This document shows positions 9,742 through 20,250 of a stretch of 64,000 nt of DNA, in pieces. How positions within the stretch are numbered: position 1 is the first letter of the stretch; each line of letters opens with the position of its first letter. A program made the translations under genes and the position numbers. The notes under the pieces are model-generated. The model was not told the DNA's origin. It was given only the letters and a program-made list of their open reading frames with translations, and did not search any database. The DNA comes from Rheinheimera sp. 1928-s (lineage in GTDB: Bacteria; Pseudomonadota; Gammaproteobacteria; Enterobacterales; Alteromonadaceae), in the NCBI RefSeq assembly GCF_029269265.1, contig NZ_JARIXP010000001.1:377446-441445 (forward strand), given 5' to 3'.

Positions 9742-10236
9742 ATGGAAGCCATCAATAAACTTGGCCGTTATGTTGCCAAAATCAATCACTACTCGCCTTG
9801 GTTACGCTCGCCTTTATTAAGCTTGTTATTTGGCAAAGCTGTAAAGTTTGCCGGTACCGCTTCAGTCAAAGTCGATGTACTAAATTTTCAGCAGGCGCAG
9901 TTAAGTCTGGCCAATAAAACCAAAGTGCAAAACCATATAGGTTCTGTGCATGCAGCTGCTATGGCCTTGTTGGGCGAATCAGCCAGTGGTTTTTTAGTGG
10001 GTTTGCATGTAGCCGACGATCGTATTCCGCTGTTAAAGTCGATGCAGCTGAATTATGTCAAAAGGGCCACTGGCAAGCTCATCGCTACGACATCGTTAAC
10101 TGAAGAGCAGATCCAGTTTATTCGCGACACAGAAAAAGGTGATATCACTATGGTGGTAAAGATCACTGACGAACTGAATGTGGAGCCAGTAATCGCAGAG
10201 TTTGTCTGGGCCTGGGTGCCTAAGCAGAGAAAATAA
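9742..10236 (+). CDS. DUF4442-type hotdog-fold thioesterase-like protein
   Basis: A 164-residue cytoplasmic protein. The pattern (HIGSVHAAAMALLGESASG in the middle) resembles the DUF4442/PaaI-like hotdog family, whose members are often acyl-CoA thioesterases; the substrate is unknown. The frame is open from a TTG at 9682, but the ATG at 9742 (MEAINKLGRY) gives the usual family length. A weak AGGTAAG precedes it. Confidence 0.75.
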   Translation: MEAINKLGRYVAKINHYSPWLRSPLLSLLFGKAVKFAGTASVKVDVLNFQQAQLSLANKTKVQNHIGSVHAAAMALLGESASGFLVGLHVADDRIPLLKSMQLNYVKRATGKLIATTSLTEEQIQFIRDTEKGDITMVVKITDELNVEPVIAEFVWAWVPKQRK

Positions 10237-10287
10237 AGCTTGGATGGTTTGTTGCAGGCTATGATTAACCCAGTAACGGAGACTTCT

Positions 10288-10491
10288 ATGCCTGCATCAC
10301 CTTGTAACCGCATTTGTTGTTTAAATCATTCTGACGTCTGTTTAGGCTGTGGTCGTACTTTGCAGGAAATTAAAGACTGGCATGTCGCTGATCGCACACA
10401 GAAGTTGGACATCTTACTGCAGGCGCAGTTGCGGCTTATGGCTCAGCCCCAGTTTGACCTCAGGCATCCCGAGGTAATCCCTTCTGAATAA
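10288..10491 (+). CDS. DUF1289-type cysteine-rich small protein
   Basis: A 67-residue protein with the DUF1289 signature: PCNRICCL near the start, then CLGCGRTLQEIKDW. The conserved cysteines suggest a metal or Fe-S site, but the role is unknown. The start at MPASPCN follows ACGGAGAC; a longer frame exists from 10240. The 3' end overlaps queG tail-to-tail by 32 bases. Confidence 0.85.
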   Translation: MPASPCNRICCLNHSDVCLGCGRTLQEIKDWHVADRTQKLDILLQAQLRLMAQPQFDLRHPEVIPSE

Positions 10492-11599
10492 CCCGCACTA
10501 AGCGGTCGGTTTGCCGACTTAATAAATTCTGCTGCAGCAGGCGTTTTTTCTGCTGTTGTAGCAAAGCCCACTGAATATGCTCTGACACCAACTCATCACT
10601 TTGCGGCAGTTGCTGTTGTAAGGCTTCAATAATGGCCAAATCAAAAGGCGCATTACCCAATGCCACAGCTATATTACGTTGCCAGCGTTGATAGCCTATT
10701 CGACGAATGGCTGAACCTTCGGTGTAGTTTAAAAATTCAGTTTCAGTCCAGTGCCATAAATCCAGCAAGGATTTATTCAGCCACTGTGGCCTGCGCTGAA
10801 AGTCTTGCTCTTGCGTGGTGTCTGCTACTCTGTTCACAGGGCACACCAACTGGCAATCGTCGCAGCCATAAATACGGTTACCGAGCAAAGGCCGGAACTC
10901 TTCAGGAATAGCGCCTTGCAGTTCTATAGTCAGATAAGAAATACAGCGTCTGGCGTCTACTGTGTAGGGCGCGACTATGGCTTGAGTGGGGCAAATTGTG
11001 ATACAGGCAACACAAGGTCCACAATCGCCGGTATGAACAGCGTCAACAGGCAGGGGGATATCAACCAGCAACTCACCCAGGAAAAACCAGGATCCCGCGT
11101 CCTGATTTAGTACCAGACTATGTTTGCCTTGCCAGCCCAAACCGGCTTTAACTGCAAGTGGCCTCTCCAGAATTGGGGCTGAGTCAACAAAAGGCCGGAA
11201 ACCCAAAGCACCTAACTCTTTTTCAATACGTTCGCCCAGTTGTTTTAAGCGATTGCGAATGAGCTTATGGTAATCCCGCCCCAAGGCATAACGGCTAATA
11301 TAAGCCATAGAAGGGTTGGCCAGGTTGGCTGCAAACTGGGCATGCTCCGGCAAGTAATCCATTCGGGCGCTGATGACTCGTATAGTGCCGGGATGCAATT
11401 CGGCAGGGCGCGCTCTTTTCATGCCATGAGCGGCCATATACTCCATTTCACCATGAAAACCAGCGTCCAGCCATTGCTGCAATTTAGCTTCTTCCGAAGT
11501 TAAATCTGTATCGGTAATGCCTATCTGCTGGAAGCCAAGTTGCTGGCCCCAGACTTTTATTTGCTCTGCAATATGCTGCCAATTGATGCTGCTGGTCAT
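10460..11599 (-). CDS. queG: Epoxyqueuosine reductase QueG
   Basis: Catalyses the last step of queuosine synthesis in tRNA, reducing epoxyqueuosine with a cobalamin cofactor and two [4Fe-4S] clusters. The 379-residue protein has the two ferredoxin-type cluster motifs CGPCVACITICP and CDDCQLVCP, and an N-terminal half typical of the family. The gene starts divergently from tsaE; a queG-tsaE neighbourhood is common in this class. Length agrees with the Escherichia coli enzyme. Confidence 0.96.
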   Translation of the reverse strand: MTSSINWQHIAEQIKVWGQQLGFQQIGITDTDLTSEEAKLQQWLDAGFHGEMEYMAAHGMKRARPAELHPGTIRVISARMDYLPEHAQFAANLANPSMAYISRYALGRDYHKLIRNRLKQLGERIEKELGALGFRPFVDSAPILERPLAVKAGLGWQGKHSLVLNQDAGSWFFLGELLVDIPLPVDAVHTGDCGPCVACITICPTQAIVAPYTVDARRCISYLTIELQGAIPEEFRPLLGNRIYGCDDCQLVCPVNRVADTTQEQDFQRRPQWLNKSLLDLWHWTETEFLNYTEGSAIRRIGYQRWQRNIAVALGNAPFDLAIIEALQQQLPQSDELVSEHIQWALLQQQKKRLLQQNLLSRQTDRLVRVIQKGLPRDA

Positions 11600-11801
11600 A
11601 ATAGAATCCGCTGATTTTCGCCGCGCACTTTAGCATAAAAGCCAATCAGGTTTTTGCTTTGACCGTTGCATATACTATTGCAGAAGAAACTGGCTGCACT
11701 GCGCTGTTTTTGTTAGCATAGCCGCCAATTCATCTGCTGTACTTGAACAGCACGTGCGCTTACAAAATAGTTATGACTGAGATCACTCAGCTTAGGTACA
11801 G

Positions 11802-12287
11802 ATGACAGCTAAAAGCTACATTTTTCATTTAGCGGATGAAGCCGCTACTTTGGCATTGGCCGCCTTATTTGCACCCCATTTGCGGCAAGGTGCTGTGCTG
11901 TATTTGCAAGGTGATTTAGGTGCGGGAAAAACTACCTTCAGCCGTGGTCTGTTGCAGGCCATGGGGCATCATGGCAATGTAAAAAGCCCAACTTACACTT
12001 TGGTTGAACCTTACACTATTGCCGATCAACACATATTCCATTTTGATTTATATCGTCTGCGCGACCCGGAAGAGCTGGAGTTTATGGGCATTCGTGATTA
12101 TTTCTCCAAAGGCAACTTGTGTTTGATTGAATGGCCAGAACGTGGTTATGGTTTATTGGCTGATGCCGATTTGGAACTGCAATTACAGATTAATCAAAAC
12201 CAACGCCAGCTTCGAGTGACAGCAAATCAGCCGCAAGCTGTGGCATGGATGGACGCTATCGATCTTCAATGGAGTCAGCCTCAATGA
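11802..12287 (+). CDS. tsaE: tRNA threonylcarbamoyladenosine ATPase TsaE
   Basis: The ATPase of the TsaB-TsaD-TsaE complex that makes t6A37 in ANN-decoding tRNAs. A Walker A motif (GDLGAGKTT) is at residues 38-46 and the family segment [10 protein letters not shown] follows. At 161 residues it is slightly longer than average. It is the first gene of an operon: its TGA overlaps the ATG of the amidase gene (ATGA), implying translational coupling. Confidence 0.95.
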   Translation: MTAKSYIFHLADEAATLALAALFAPHLRQGAVLYLQGDLGAGKTTFSRGLLQAMGHHGNVKSPTYTLVEPYTIADQHIFHFDLYRLRDPEELEFMGIRDYFSKGNLCLIEWPERGYGLLADADLELQLQINQNQRQLRVTANQPQAVAWMDAIDLQWSQPQ

Positions 12288-13711
12288 GTCTGATAGTGCG
12301 GGTGCTTAGCCTGATGCTGTTGCTGCTCTGCAGTCACAGCTGGGCAGTGAACAGTGTCAAAGGCGTACGGATTTGGCATGCACCTGATAACACCAGACTG
12401 GTGCTGGATTTAGCCAATGCACCTTCACATAAAGTAAAGCGCTTAAGTAATCCAAGCCGGTTGGAAATCGAACTGGCCGGTGTAAACAGCTTAAACATCG
12501 GCACTGTCACTGGTGACTCGCCCTTAGTTAAACGTGTGTATGCCAGCCGCACTCCAAGTGCTGCCACAGCAGTAGTGATTGAATTGTCTTTTCCTGTCAG
12601 CGACAGCATTTTCTCTTTGCCACCTTCACCTCCTTATGGCCACCGTTTAGTTGTTGATTTAAAAGCTCAGGGGAGTGCTTCTTCCGCCAGTCAAGGCGCA
12701 CCTGTCAGCTCAGCAAAACCTGCGCCTGTGGTGTCTCAGCCTGTTCAATCAACAACAAGCAGCAGAGTCACGGGCCGCGATATTATTATTGCAATTGATG
12801 CTGGTCATGGTGGTCAGGATCCAGGTGCCGTGGGGCCTAAAGGTACCCACGAAAAAATTATTACTCAGTCGGTATCACGCCAGTTAGCCGCGATGATCAA
12901 TCAACAGCCTGGTTTAAAAGCTGTGTTAACCCGTACCGGTGATTATTACATCCACCCGAACAAAAGACCTGAGATAGCAAGGCAGAAACAAGCCGATTTA
13001 TTAATCTCCATTCATGCAGATGCAGTGCAAAACCGTAAAGCTCATGGCGCTTCGGTCTGGGTCTTGTCAATGCGTCGCGCTACTACTGAAGTGGGTCGGA
13101 TGCTGGAACAAACAGAGCAGCACTCGGAGTTATTAGGTGGCGTGGCTGAAGTCATCAAAGATTCAGCTAACGAACGTTATCTGGCGCAAACCGTATTGGA
13201 TCTGTCGATGAACCATTCGATGGTGACTGGTTTTGAAGTGGCCAAAGAAGTACTACGTGAAATGTCGACCGTGGCGCATTTGCATAAAAAGGAGCCTCAG
13301 GCTGCCAGTTTAGCTGTATTAAAAGCACCTGATATTCCGTCTATTTTGGTAGAAACCGGTTTTATCTCTAACTACAACGAAGAGCGTTTACTGAAAGACC
13401 CAAATCATCAGCATAAGCTTGCACAGGCTATTTTCAGGGCTGTAAAAGGTTATTTTGAGAAATCACCACCGGCAGATTCATTATTTGCGGCACATAAAAA
13501 TAATGGCCGTTCTGTGCCCACTGTGATGCCCACTTCGCAGAACAGATCGGCGACAGTGGCCAGCAGTGGTAACCGTACTCATAAAGTAAAACGAGGTGAG
13601 TCTTTATCCAGAGTGGCAAAACAGTATGGCGTTAGCATGGCGGAACTGCGTCGGCACAACAATCTGAAAAGCGACAATATTCTGATTGGTCAGGTGCTTA
13701 GGATCCCCTGA
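12284..13711 (+). CDS. N-acetylmuramoyl-L-alanine amidase (AmiB/AmiC type)
   Basis: A periplasmic zinc amidase that splits septal peptidoglycan so daughter cells separate. The chosen start gives a clear signal peptide ([21 protein letters not shown]). It is followed by an AMIN domain for septal targeting (about residues 25-125), an Amidase_3 catalytic domain with [18 protein letters not shown] and VETGFISN, and a C-terminal LysM domain ([20 protein letters not shown]). Length is 475 residues. A frame open from 12245 would lose the signal peptide position. The stop overlaps the mutL start. EnvC/NlpD-type activation is expected from the family. Confidence 0.95.
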   Translation: MSLIVRVLSLMLLLLCSHSWAVNSVKGVRIWHAPDNTRLVLDLANAPSHKVKRLSNPSRLEIELAGVNSLNIGTVTGDSPLVKRVYASRTPSAATAVVIELSFPVSDSIFSLPPSPPYGHRLVVDLKAQGSASSASQGAPVSSAKPAPVVSQPVQSTTSSRVTGRDIIIAIDAGHGGQDPGAVGPKGTHEKIITQSVSRQLAAMINQQPGLKAVLTRTGDYYIHPNKRPEIARQKQADLLISIHADAVQNRKAHGASVWVLSMRRATTEVGRMLEQTEQHSELLGGVAEVIKDSANERYLAQTVLDLSMNHSMVTGFEVAKEVLREMSTVAHLHKKEPQAASLAVLKAPDIPSILVETGFISNYNEERLLKDPNHQHKLAQAIFRAVKGYFEKSPPADSLFAAHKNNGRSVPTVMPTSQNRSATVASSGNRTHKVKRGESLSRVAKQYGVSMAELRRHNNLKSDNILIGQVLRIP

Positions 13712-15456
13712 TGCCTATTCAAATTTTACCTCCTCAACTGGCGAACCAGATTGCCGCAGGCGAAGTGGTAGAGCGGCCAGCTTCTGTGGTTAAAGAACTG
13801 GTCGAAAACAGCCTGGATGCAGGTGCCGATCAAATTTTGATTGAGATTGAGCGCGGCGGCAGTAAAAAAATTCTGATCCGTGACAATGGCTCAGGCATAG
13901 CTGAAGCAGAATTAAGCCTGGCGTTAAGCCGACATGCCACCAGTAAAATCAGTTCTTTGGATGATTTGGAGCAAATTGTCAGCCTTGGATTCAGGGGCGA
14001 AGCTTTAGCCTCGATCAGTTCAGTTTCCCGTCTGACTTTAACCTCCAAGCCTGCAACTCAGGATAAAGCCTGGCAGGCCTATGCCGAAGGCCGTGATATG
14101 CAGGTGCAAATTAAACCTGCAGCTCATCCGGATGGCAGCAGTATTGAAGTGCTGGATCTGTTTTTTAATACGCCGGCCCGGCGCAAATTTTTGCGCAGCG
14201 ATAAAACTGAATTTGCTCATATAGACGAGCTGGTCAAGCGCCTGGCATTAAGCCGTTTTGACGTCAGTTGGACTTTAATTCATAACGGCCAGACAGTTCG
14301 ACAACTGAAAAAAGCCGACAGCCGCGAAGCCCAGCAAAAACGCGTAGCCGCTTTGTGTGGTAAGAATTTTCTGGAGCAGGCCGCTTTTGTCGAAGTGGCA
14401 TACGACGATTTAAAACTCTGGGGTTGGGTGTTGCAACCCTCAGCCTGTAAAGAGCAACTGCAATGCCAATACAGCTATGTCAACGGCCGTATGATGAAAG
14501 ACAAATTGCTGAATCATGCGATACGTCAGGCTTATGGCTCTCTGCTAAGCGCAGAACAGCAGCCGGCTTTTGTACTCTATCTGGACATTAATCCACGTCA
14601 GGTAGATGTCAACGTGCATCCGGCTAAACATGAAGTGCGGTTTCATCAGGCCCGTTTAGTGCACGACTTTGTCGCGTCGGCTTTAACCAATGCTTTGTTG
14701 CAGTTAGAACCACAACAACACAATGTTGAGGTGGCGACCACAGTTGAATCTGCCACATTTTCCAGGGCTGATACTGCTGCACAGCAGAGAGGCGTTGAAC
14801 AAAGGCAGAAGCCAACAAGTTCACCCGCTTATGCCGCCCGACCTTCAGCTTATGCAGGGCAACCGTACCGACCTGCGGTGGCACAGCCAACAGCACAAAG
14901 CTGGCCGGTTTTCCCTGAAAAAGTACAGTTATCAGAGCCATCCGGCATCGAACTACAAAACGATACTCTGATCAGCCAGAATCGTTATTTAATCTGTTCA
15001 GCTGTGGAACAATTATGGCTGGTGGATATTGCCAGCAGCACAGCCAACTTATGGTTGGAGCAAGGTGCTGAGCCTTTACCTTTATTAATGCCTGTGCGGT
15101 TAACGCTGCAACAAACTGAGCAAGAGTTTTTACTAAGCAAAGCGGATTTATTAAGCCATCTGGGTTTTGATTTTTTGGTCAATAACCAGACACTGATTGT
15201 CAGAGCTGTACCTGCATGGCTGCGACAAAGTGCGGTAGCACAGTGGTTACCTCTGTGGTGGCAAGACTGGTTGCAACCGCAGGACACACAACTGCTAAGC
15301 TTATTGCTGCAACAGTTATTAAACTGTGGAGTGCTGCAGGCTGCTTCTTTAGTAAAACATTTTCCGATGTTAAATCAGCAAGGGCCACATTGGCATGCTG
15401 TGCCTTTGGATTTAACCACCTCTATCAAGTTATTACAGGACTCAGATGGATCCTAA
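13711..15456 (+). CDS. mutL: DNA mismatch repair protein MutL
   Basis: Links mismatch recognition by MutS to strand incision. The GHKL ATPase motifs are in the first 110 residues: [15 protein letters not shown] and [22 protein letters not shown] and [14 protein letters not shown] follow. A low-complexity Gln/Ala/Pro linker (about residues 330-400) leads to the C-terminal dimerization domain. No DQHA-type endonuclease motif is visible, as in methyl-directed MutL systems. Length is 581 residues. It overlaps the amidase gene by one base and miaA by 11. Confidence 0.97.
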   Translation: MPIQILPPQLANQIAAGEVVERPASVVKELVENSLDAGADQILIEIERGGSKKILIRDNGSGIAEAELSLALSRHATSKISSLDDLEQIVSLGFRGEALASISSVSRLTLTSKPATQDKAWQAYAEGRDMQVQIKPAAHPDGSSIEVLDLFFNTPARRKFLRSDKTEFAHIDELVKRLALSRFDVSWTLIHNGQTVRQLKKADSREAQQKRVAALCGKNFLEQAAFVEVAYDDLKLWGWVLQPSACKEQLQCQYSYVNGRMMKDKLLNHAIRQAYGSLLSAEQQPAFVLYLDINPRQVDVNVHPAKHEVRFHQARLVHDFVASALTNALLQLEPQQHNVEVATTVESATFSRADTAAQQRGVEQRQKPTSSPAYAARPSAYAGQPYRPAVAQPTAQSWPVFPEKVQLSEPSGIELQNDTLISQNRYLICSAVEQLWLVDIASSTANLWLEQGAEPLPLLMPVRLTLQQTEQEFLLSKADLLSHLGFDFLVNNQTLIVRAVPAWLRQSAVAQWLPLWWQDWLQPQDTQLLSLLLQQLLNCGVLQAASLVKHFPMLNQQGPHWHAVPLDLTTSIKLLQDSDGS

Positions 15457-16366
15457 AGTTATTTTTTTAATGGGACCTACCGCCAGCGGTAAAACTGCAT
15501 TGGCTATTGATCTGTATAAAAGCATCCCATCTGAGCTGATTAGCGTCGACAGTGCCTTAATTTATAAAGGTATGGATATAGGCACTGCCAAACCTACTGC
15601 GGCAGAACTTCTGGATGCACCTCATCATTTAATTGATATTCTTGATCCGGCTTCTGCTTATTCGGCAGCTGACTTTCGCACTGATGCGCTACGACTTATT
15701 GCTGATATCCACAGCAGAGGGAAAACCGCTATTCTGGTGGGCGGCACCATGTTGTATTTTCGCACCTTGTTGCAGGGCATATCGCCTTTGCCTGAAGCAG
15801 ATCCAGAAATACGGCTGCAGATAGAAGCAGAAGCAGCAGAGCACGGTTGGGGGTATTTGCATCAGCAACTGGCAGAGTTTGATCCTGTGTCGGCAGCTCG
15901 TATTCACCCTAATGATCCACAGCGGGTCAACAGGGCGGTGGAAGTGTACCGGTTAACCGGGAAAAGTTTAACTGAACTGACAGAGCATAAAGGTGAGCCT
16001 TTTCCATACCCAGTGCAACAATTTGCTATCAATCCAACAGATCGGTCTGAACTTCACCACCGTATAGCTGTCAGATTCCGGCAAATGCTGGATTGTGGTT
16101 TTGCTGATGAAGTAAAAACTTTGATGCAACGACCTGATCTGCATTTAGATTTACCTTCAATGCGTTGTGTGGGTTATCGTCAGATGTGGTTACACCTGCA
16201 AGGACAGCTGTCTGAGCAGGAGATGCTGGAACAAGGTATTGCCGCGACTCGTCAACTGGCGAAACGGCAATTGACCTGGTTACGCAGTTGGCCTGAATTA
16301 AATTGGTTAAAAACCGAAGACAAACAGGCGGAAAACTTGCAAGCCATTTTAACTTCGCTAAGCTAG
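15446..16366 (+). CDS. miaA: tRNA dimethylallyltransferase MiaA
   Basis: Adds an isopentenyl group to A37 of tRNAs that read UNN codons. The P-loop [11 protein letters not shown] is at the N-terminus, with [18 protein letters not shown] close after. The 306-residue length is normal. The start overlaps mutL by 11 bases. hfq follows after 96 bases, as in enterics, and a promoter for hfq is likely in that AT-rich gap. Confidence 0.97.
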   Translation: MDPKVIFLMGPTASGKTALAIDLYKSIPSELISVDSALIYKGMDIGTAKPTAAELLDAPHHLIDILDPASAYSAADFRTDALRLIADIHSRGKTAILVGGTMLYFRTLLQGISPLPEADPEIRLQIEAEAAEHGWGYLHQQLAEFDPVSAARIHPNDPQRVNRAVEVYRLTGKSLTELTEHKGEPFPYPVQQFAINPTDRSELHHRIAVRFRQMLDCGFADEVKTLMQRPDLHLDLPSMRCVGYRQMWLHLQGQLSEQEMLEQGIAATRQLAKRQLTWLRSWPELNWLKTEDKQAENLQAILTSLS

Positions 16367-16462
16367 TTGAAGATAATTGAAAAAAAGTTGTTATTTAACG
16401 ACTTGAAAATAATATAATAATCCATATATAGAGAAACATAATTAGAAATAAGGAAAGCGAAA

Positions 16463-16720
16463 ATGGCAAAGGGCCAATCGTTACAAGACCCGTTTTTAAA
16501 TACTTTAAGACGCGAGCGTATCCCAGTCTCTATTTATCTGGTGAACGGTATTAAACTGCAGGGACAAATCGAGTCTTTTGATCAATTTGTGATCCTTCTT
16601 AAAAATACAGTGAGTCAAATGGTGTATAAACACGCCATCTCTACTGTAGTCCCGGCTCGTGCTGTCAATACTATGGCTAACCATGGTACTGGTACAGGCG
16701 AAATGGACGAGATGGAATAA
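16463..16720 (+). CDS. hfq: RNA chaperone Hfq
   Basis: A hexameric Sm-like protein that pairs small RNAs with mRNAs. Sm1 ([20 protein letters not shown]) and Sm2 ([10 protein letters not shown]) are intact. At 85 residues it has a short acidic tail (GTGEMDEME) compared with the 102-residue Escherichia coli protein. A clear AAGGAAAG ribosome site precedes it. It lies between miaA and hflX, the conserved order. Confidence 0.98.
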   Translation: MAKGQSLQDPFLNTLRRERIPVSIYLVNGIKLQGQIESFDQFVILLKNTVSQMVYKHAISTVVPARAVNTMANHGTGTGEMDEME

Positions 16721-16736
16721 CCAGGAATTCTAAAGC

Positions 16737-18023
16737 TTGTTTGACAGCGATATGGTGCCCGAGCAAGCGATCCTTGTGCATATCTATCTTTCACAAGACA
16801 GTGCCAGTGAAGATTTGCAGGAACTGGAGATGCTTGTTTCGTCGGCTGGAGTTGAATCACGTGCTGTGATGACTGCCAACCGTAGTACGATCGACGCCAA
16901 ATTTTTTCTTGGTAGTGGTAAAGCGGCAGAACTAGCGCAAGCTGTCGCTGAGCTACAAGTTGATCTGATTATTTTTAATCACTCTTTAACCCCAGCTCAA
17001 ACCCGTAACCTGGAACTGCTTTGTCAGTGCCGGGTTATTGATCGTACCACTCTGATCCTGGATATCTTTGCCCAGCGCGCCCGCAGTTACGAAGGTAAGT
17101 TGCAGGTTGAACTGGCGCAGCTGAAGCATTTGTCGTCACGTTTAGTACGTGGCTGGGATAATGCTGAGCGGCAAAAAGGTGGCATTGGCATGAGAGGCCC
17201 GGGTGAAACCCGTCTCGAAACTGACAGACGTTTACTGCGGGATAAAATCACGGCTTTATTACTGAAGCTGGATAAAGTCAGTAAGCAACGCGAGCAGGGC
17301 CGCAAAGCCAGGCAACGTGCTGAAATTCCCGTGGTGTCTTTAGTGGGCTACACCAATGCTGGTAAATCTACCTTATTTAACCGCCTGACCAGTGCGGATG
17401 TGTATGCAGCCGATCAGCTGTTTGCAACCTTAGACCCAACGCTGCGGCAAGTTAAATTGCCTGAGTTTGGTTCTATCATCTTTGCCGACACCGTGGGTTT
17501 TATCCGGCATTTGCCTCACGATTTAGTTGCAGCTTTTAAGTCGACCTTGCAGGAAAGCCGTGATGCCGACTTGCAGTTGCATGTGATTGATGTAGCCGAC
17601 CAACGCATGGCGGACAATATCAAGCAAGTGCAACTGGTGTTGCATGAGATTGACGCTGATCAGGTACCGCAGTTACTGGTGTTTAATAAAATTGACCAGA
17701 CTGAGCAGCAGGCCCGTATAGAATACAACGAGCAGGCTGAACCCATTGCCGTATATATTTCTGCAAAGCAAGATGTCGGTATCGAATTACTGTTGCAAGT
17801 GATCCGCGAGCGTTTAGCTGATGATTATATGCAGCTGGATTTAAAGCTGCCTGCCGATGCAGCTGTGTGGCGGGCACGTTTACATGAATTATCAGCGGTT
17901 CAGACTGAATCTTTTACCGATCTGGGTGAAACTCAGGTGAGAATAGCGTTATCAAAAGCAGAGTGGGCACGTTTACTGAAACAAAGTGACGGACTGTTAC
18001 AAAACTATATCGTCAGTCTTTAG
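16737..18023 (+). CDS. hflX: Ribosome-splitting GTPase HflX
   Basis: A GTPase that splits stalled or heat-damaged 70S ribosomes. An N-terminal HflX domain carries the glycine-rich motif GGIGMRGPGETRLETDRR. The G domain follows: GYTNAGKSTLFN (G1), DTVGFI (G3) and NKID (G4). Length is 428 residues. The start is a TTG (MFDSDMVPEQ), matching the N-terminus of homologues (MFDRYEAGEQ in enterics); AGGA lies 11 bases before it. It is 16 bases after hfq, so co-transcribed. Confidence 0.96.
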   Translation: MFDSDMVPEQAILVHIYLSQDSASEDLQELEMLVSSAGVESRAVMTANRSTIDAKFFLGSGKAAELAQAVAELQVDLIIFNHSLTPAQTRNLELLCQCRVIDRTTLILDIFAQRARSYEGKLQVELAQLKHLSSRLVRGWDNAERQKGGIGMRGPGETRLETDRRLLRDKITALLLKLDKVSKQREQGRKARQRAEIPVVSLVGYTNAGKSTLFNRLTSADVYAADQLFATLDPTLRQVKLPEFGSIIFADTVGFIRHLPHDLVAAFKSTLQESRDADLQLHVIDVADQRMADNIKQVQLVLHEIDADQVPQLLVFNKIDQTEQQARIEYNEQAEPIAVYISAKQDVGIELLLQVIRERLADDYMQLDLKLPADAAVWRARLHELSAVQTESFTDLGETQVRIALSKAEWARLLKQSDGLLQNYIVSL

Positions 18024-18094
18024 TTTTTTATCGTCAGCCCTGAGCTTTTTTTGATACATTAGTTTCAATATCACAATTAGAGATGGAGTGAAGC

Positions 18095-19258
18095 ATGGCT
18101 TGGAACGAGCCGGGCAATAACGGCAAAGATAAAGACCCTTGGAAACAAGGTGGTCGTGATCAAGGCCCGCCCGATTTAGATGAAGTCTTCCGCAACTTAA
18201 GCAAAAAGTTCGGTGGTATCTTTGGTGGCAATAAAAACAGCGGTAACAGCAACAGTAATAACAGTGGTGGTTCTGCCGCTCTGATACTGATACTGGTTGT
18301 TGCATTACTGGTTTGGGCTTTCAGTGGTTTCTATACCATTAAAGAATCAGAACGGGGTTTGATCTTACGTTTTGGTCAGTATCACTCTGAAGTGATGCCT
18401 GGCATTCACTGGAAACCGACTTTTATCGATACAGTCACACCTGTTGATGTCACCAGCGTGCGTTCATTACGTACCGATGGTTTTATGCTGACTCAGGATC
18501 AAAACCTGGTTCGTGTTACCTTTGAAATTCAGTACCGTGTGTTTGACGCCCGTGCTTATAAGTTTTCTGTGGTTGATGCCGACAGCAGCTTACGTGAAGC
18601 CACAGACGCAGCCTTACGTTATGTCGTAGGTCACTCCATTATGGATGACGTACTGACCAAAGGCCGTGAAGTGATCCGCCAGAACACCAGAACTGAGCTG
18701 GAGCAAATTATTTCACCTTACGCTATGGGTTTACAGTTGGTTGATGTCAACTTCCGTGATGCCCGTCCACCAGAAGAAGTGAAAGCAGCTTTTGATGACG
18801 CGATTTCTGCACAGGAAGATGAACAACGTTATATCCGTGAAGCTGAAGCCTATGCCCGTGAAATTGAACCACGTGCCCGTGGTCAGGTCAACCGGATGAT
18901 GCAGGAAGCAGAAGCCTATAAACAACAAACCTTGTTAAAAGCTCAGGGTGAAGTGGCTCGTTTCGAGAAACTGCTGCCTGAATATCTGGCTGCACCGCAA
19001 GTGACCCGTGACCGTATGTACTTAGAGACTATGGAACAGGTGTACGGCAACAGCTCTAAAGTACTGGTTGATGTTAAAAATGGTAATAACATTATGTATT
19101 TACCTTTGGACAAAATGATCAACAACAGCGGCGATACCAAAGCCCCTGTGGTGAATCCATTAGCGCCAAGCAGCAGAACCAATGATAACGACAGCAGAAC
19201 TCCGGATCTGCGTCCTGAAGCAAGCCGTGCTGACAGCACCAGAACTGGCAGAGGTTAA
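18095..19258 (+). CDS. hflK: FtsH protease modulator HflK
   Basis: A membrane SPFH/band-7 protein that, with HflC, forms a large cage around the FtsH protease. The N-terminus is glycine- and asparagine-rich and cytoplasmic, followed by one membrane segment (about residues 63-80) and the SPFH domain (ESERGLILRFGQ). A disordered Ser/Asp/Arg tail ends the 387-residue protein. The ATG follows GGAGTGAAGC. hflC starts four bases after the stop. Confidence 0.96.
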   Translation: MAWNEPGNNGKDKDPWKQGGRDQGPPDLDEVFRNLSKKFGGIFGGNKNSGNSNSNNSGGSAALILILVVALLVWAFSGFYTIKESERGLILRFGQYHSEVMPGIHWKPTFIDTVTPVDVTSVRSLRTDGFMLTQDQNLVRVTFEIQYRVFDARAYKFSVVDADSSLREATDAALRYVVGHSIMDDVLTKGREVIRQNTRTELEQIISPYAMGLQLVDVNFRDARPPEEVKAAFDDAISAQEDEQRYIREAEAYAREIEPRARGQVNRMMQEAEAYKQQTLLKAQGEVARFEKLLPEYLAAPQVTRDRMYLETMEQVYGNSSKVLVDVKNGNNIMYLPLDKMINNSGDTKAPVVNPLAPSSRTNDNDSRTPDLRPEASRADSTRTGRG

Positions 19259-19261
19259 GTG

Positions 19262-20146
19262 ATGAAAAATTTAGTATTAGCCTTAATCGCTATCCTGGGT
19301 ATTGGAGTGGTGTCTTCAGTCTTTGTTATTCCTGAAGGCGAACGCGGCATAGTCATTCGTTTTGGTAAAATCCAGCGTGATGACGCCGAACTTGTGCGCG
19401 TATTTGAGCCTGGTCTGCATTTTAAAGTACCGCTGATTGAAAACGTTCGTAAGTTGGATGCGCGTATCCAGACTTTGTCCGATCCGTCGTCTGATCGTTT
19501 TGTCACAGCGGAGAAAAAAGATCTATTGGTTGACAGCTATGTAAAATGGCGTATTGCCGATTTTGGTAAGTATTTCTTATCTACAGGCGGTAATTTGTCG
19601 CAGGCTGAAGTGCTGTTAAAGCAATACATCAACAACGGTTTACGGACTGAGTTTGGTAGCCGTACCATTCAGGAAATTGTGTCTGGTGAGCGTACTCAAC
19701 TAATGCAACGCGCGATGGAACAGGCTGATGCTGGTGCAAAAGAATTAGGTATTAATGTTCTTGACGTTCGTGTGAAGAAAATCAATTTACCTGACGAAAT
19801 CAGTAACTCGATTTTCCAGCGTATGCGTGCTGAACGTACTGCAGTGGCAAAAGAACACCGCAGCCGTGGTATGGAACAGTCTGAAATTATCAAAGCTGAC
19901 GTAGACGCCCGCGTGACTATTATGGTGGCCGACGCTGAACGTAACTCCCGTACTGTGCGTGGTGAAGGTGATGCTTCTGCTGCAAAAGTTTATGCAGATG
20001 TGTACAGCAAAAACAGCGAGTTCTACAGTTTCGTTCGTAGTTTAGAAGCCTATAAAAACAGCTTCCAGAACAAAAACGACGTGATGGTGATCCAGCCAGA
20101 CAACGACTTCTTTAAATACATGAAGTCAGACAAAGTGCAAAACTAA
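19262..20146 (+). CDS. hflC: FtsH protease modulator HflC
   Basis: Partner of HflK in the FtsH-associated complex. One N-terminal membrane segment (MKNLVLALIAILGIGVVSSV) is followed by an SPFH domain starting EGERGIVIRFGK. Length is 294 residues. ATG at 19262 is preferred over GTG at 19259 because of the AGAGG spacing. A strong terminator follows, closing the tsaE-hflC run of genes. Confidence 0.96.
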   Translation: MKNLVLALIAILGIGVVSSVFVIPEGERGIVIRFGKIQRDDAELVRVFEPGLHFKVPLIENVRKLDARIQTLSDPSSDRFVTAEKKDLLVDSYVKWRIADFGKYFLSTGGNLSQAEVLLKQYINNGLRTEFGSRTIQEIVSGERTQLMQRAMEQADAGAKELGINVLDVRVKKINLPDEISNSIFQRMRAERTAVAKEHRSRGMEQSEIIKADVDARVTIMVADAERNSRTVRGEGDASAAKVYADVYSKNSEFYSFVRSLEAYKNSFQNKNDVMVIQPDNDFFKYMKSDKVQN

Positions 20147-20169
20147 GCTGACAACAGCTGGTTTTCACT

Positions 20170-20203
20170 AAATAGAAAAGGCCCTGCGGGGCCTTTTCTA
20201 TTT
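20170..20203 (+). terminator. Terminator after hflC
   Basis: A perfect 15-bp stem (AAATAGAAAAGGCCC and its complement) with a TGCG loop and T-rich right arm. Confidence 0.85.
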
Positions 20204-20250
20204 AAACTACTTTCGGTTACTCTGCCTGTGTCTTTCGAAAGGATCTTCCT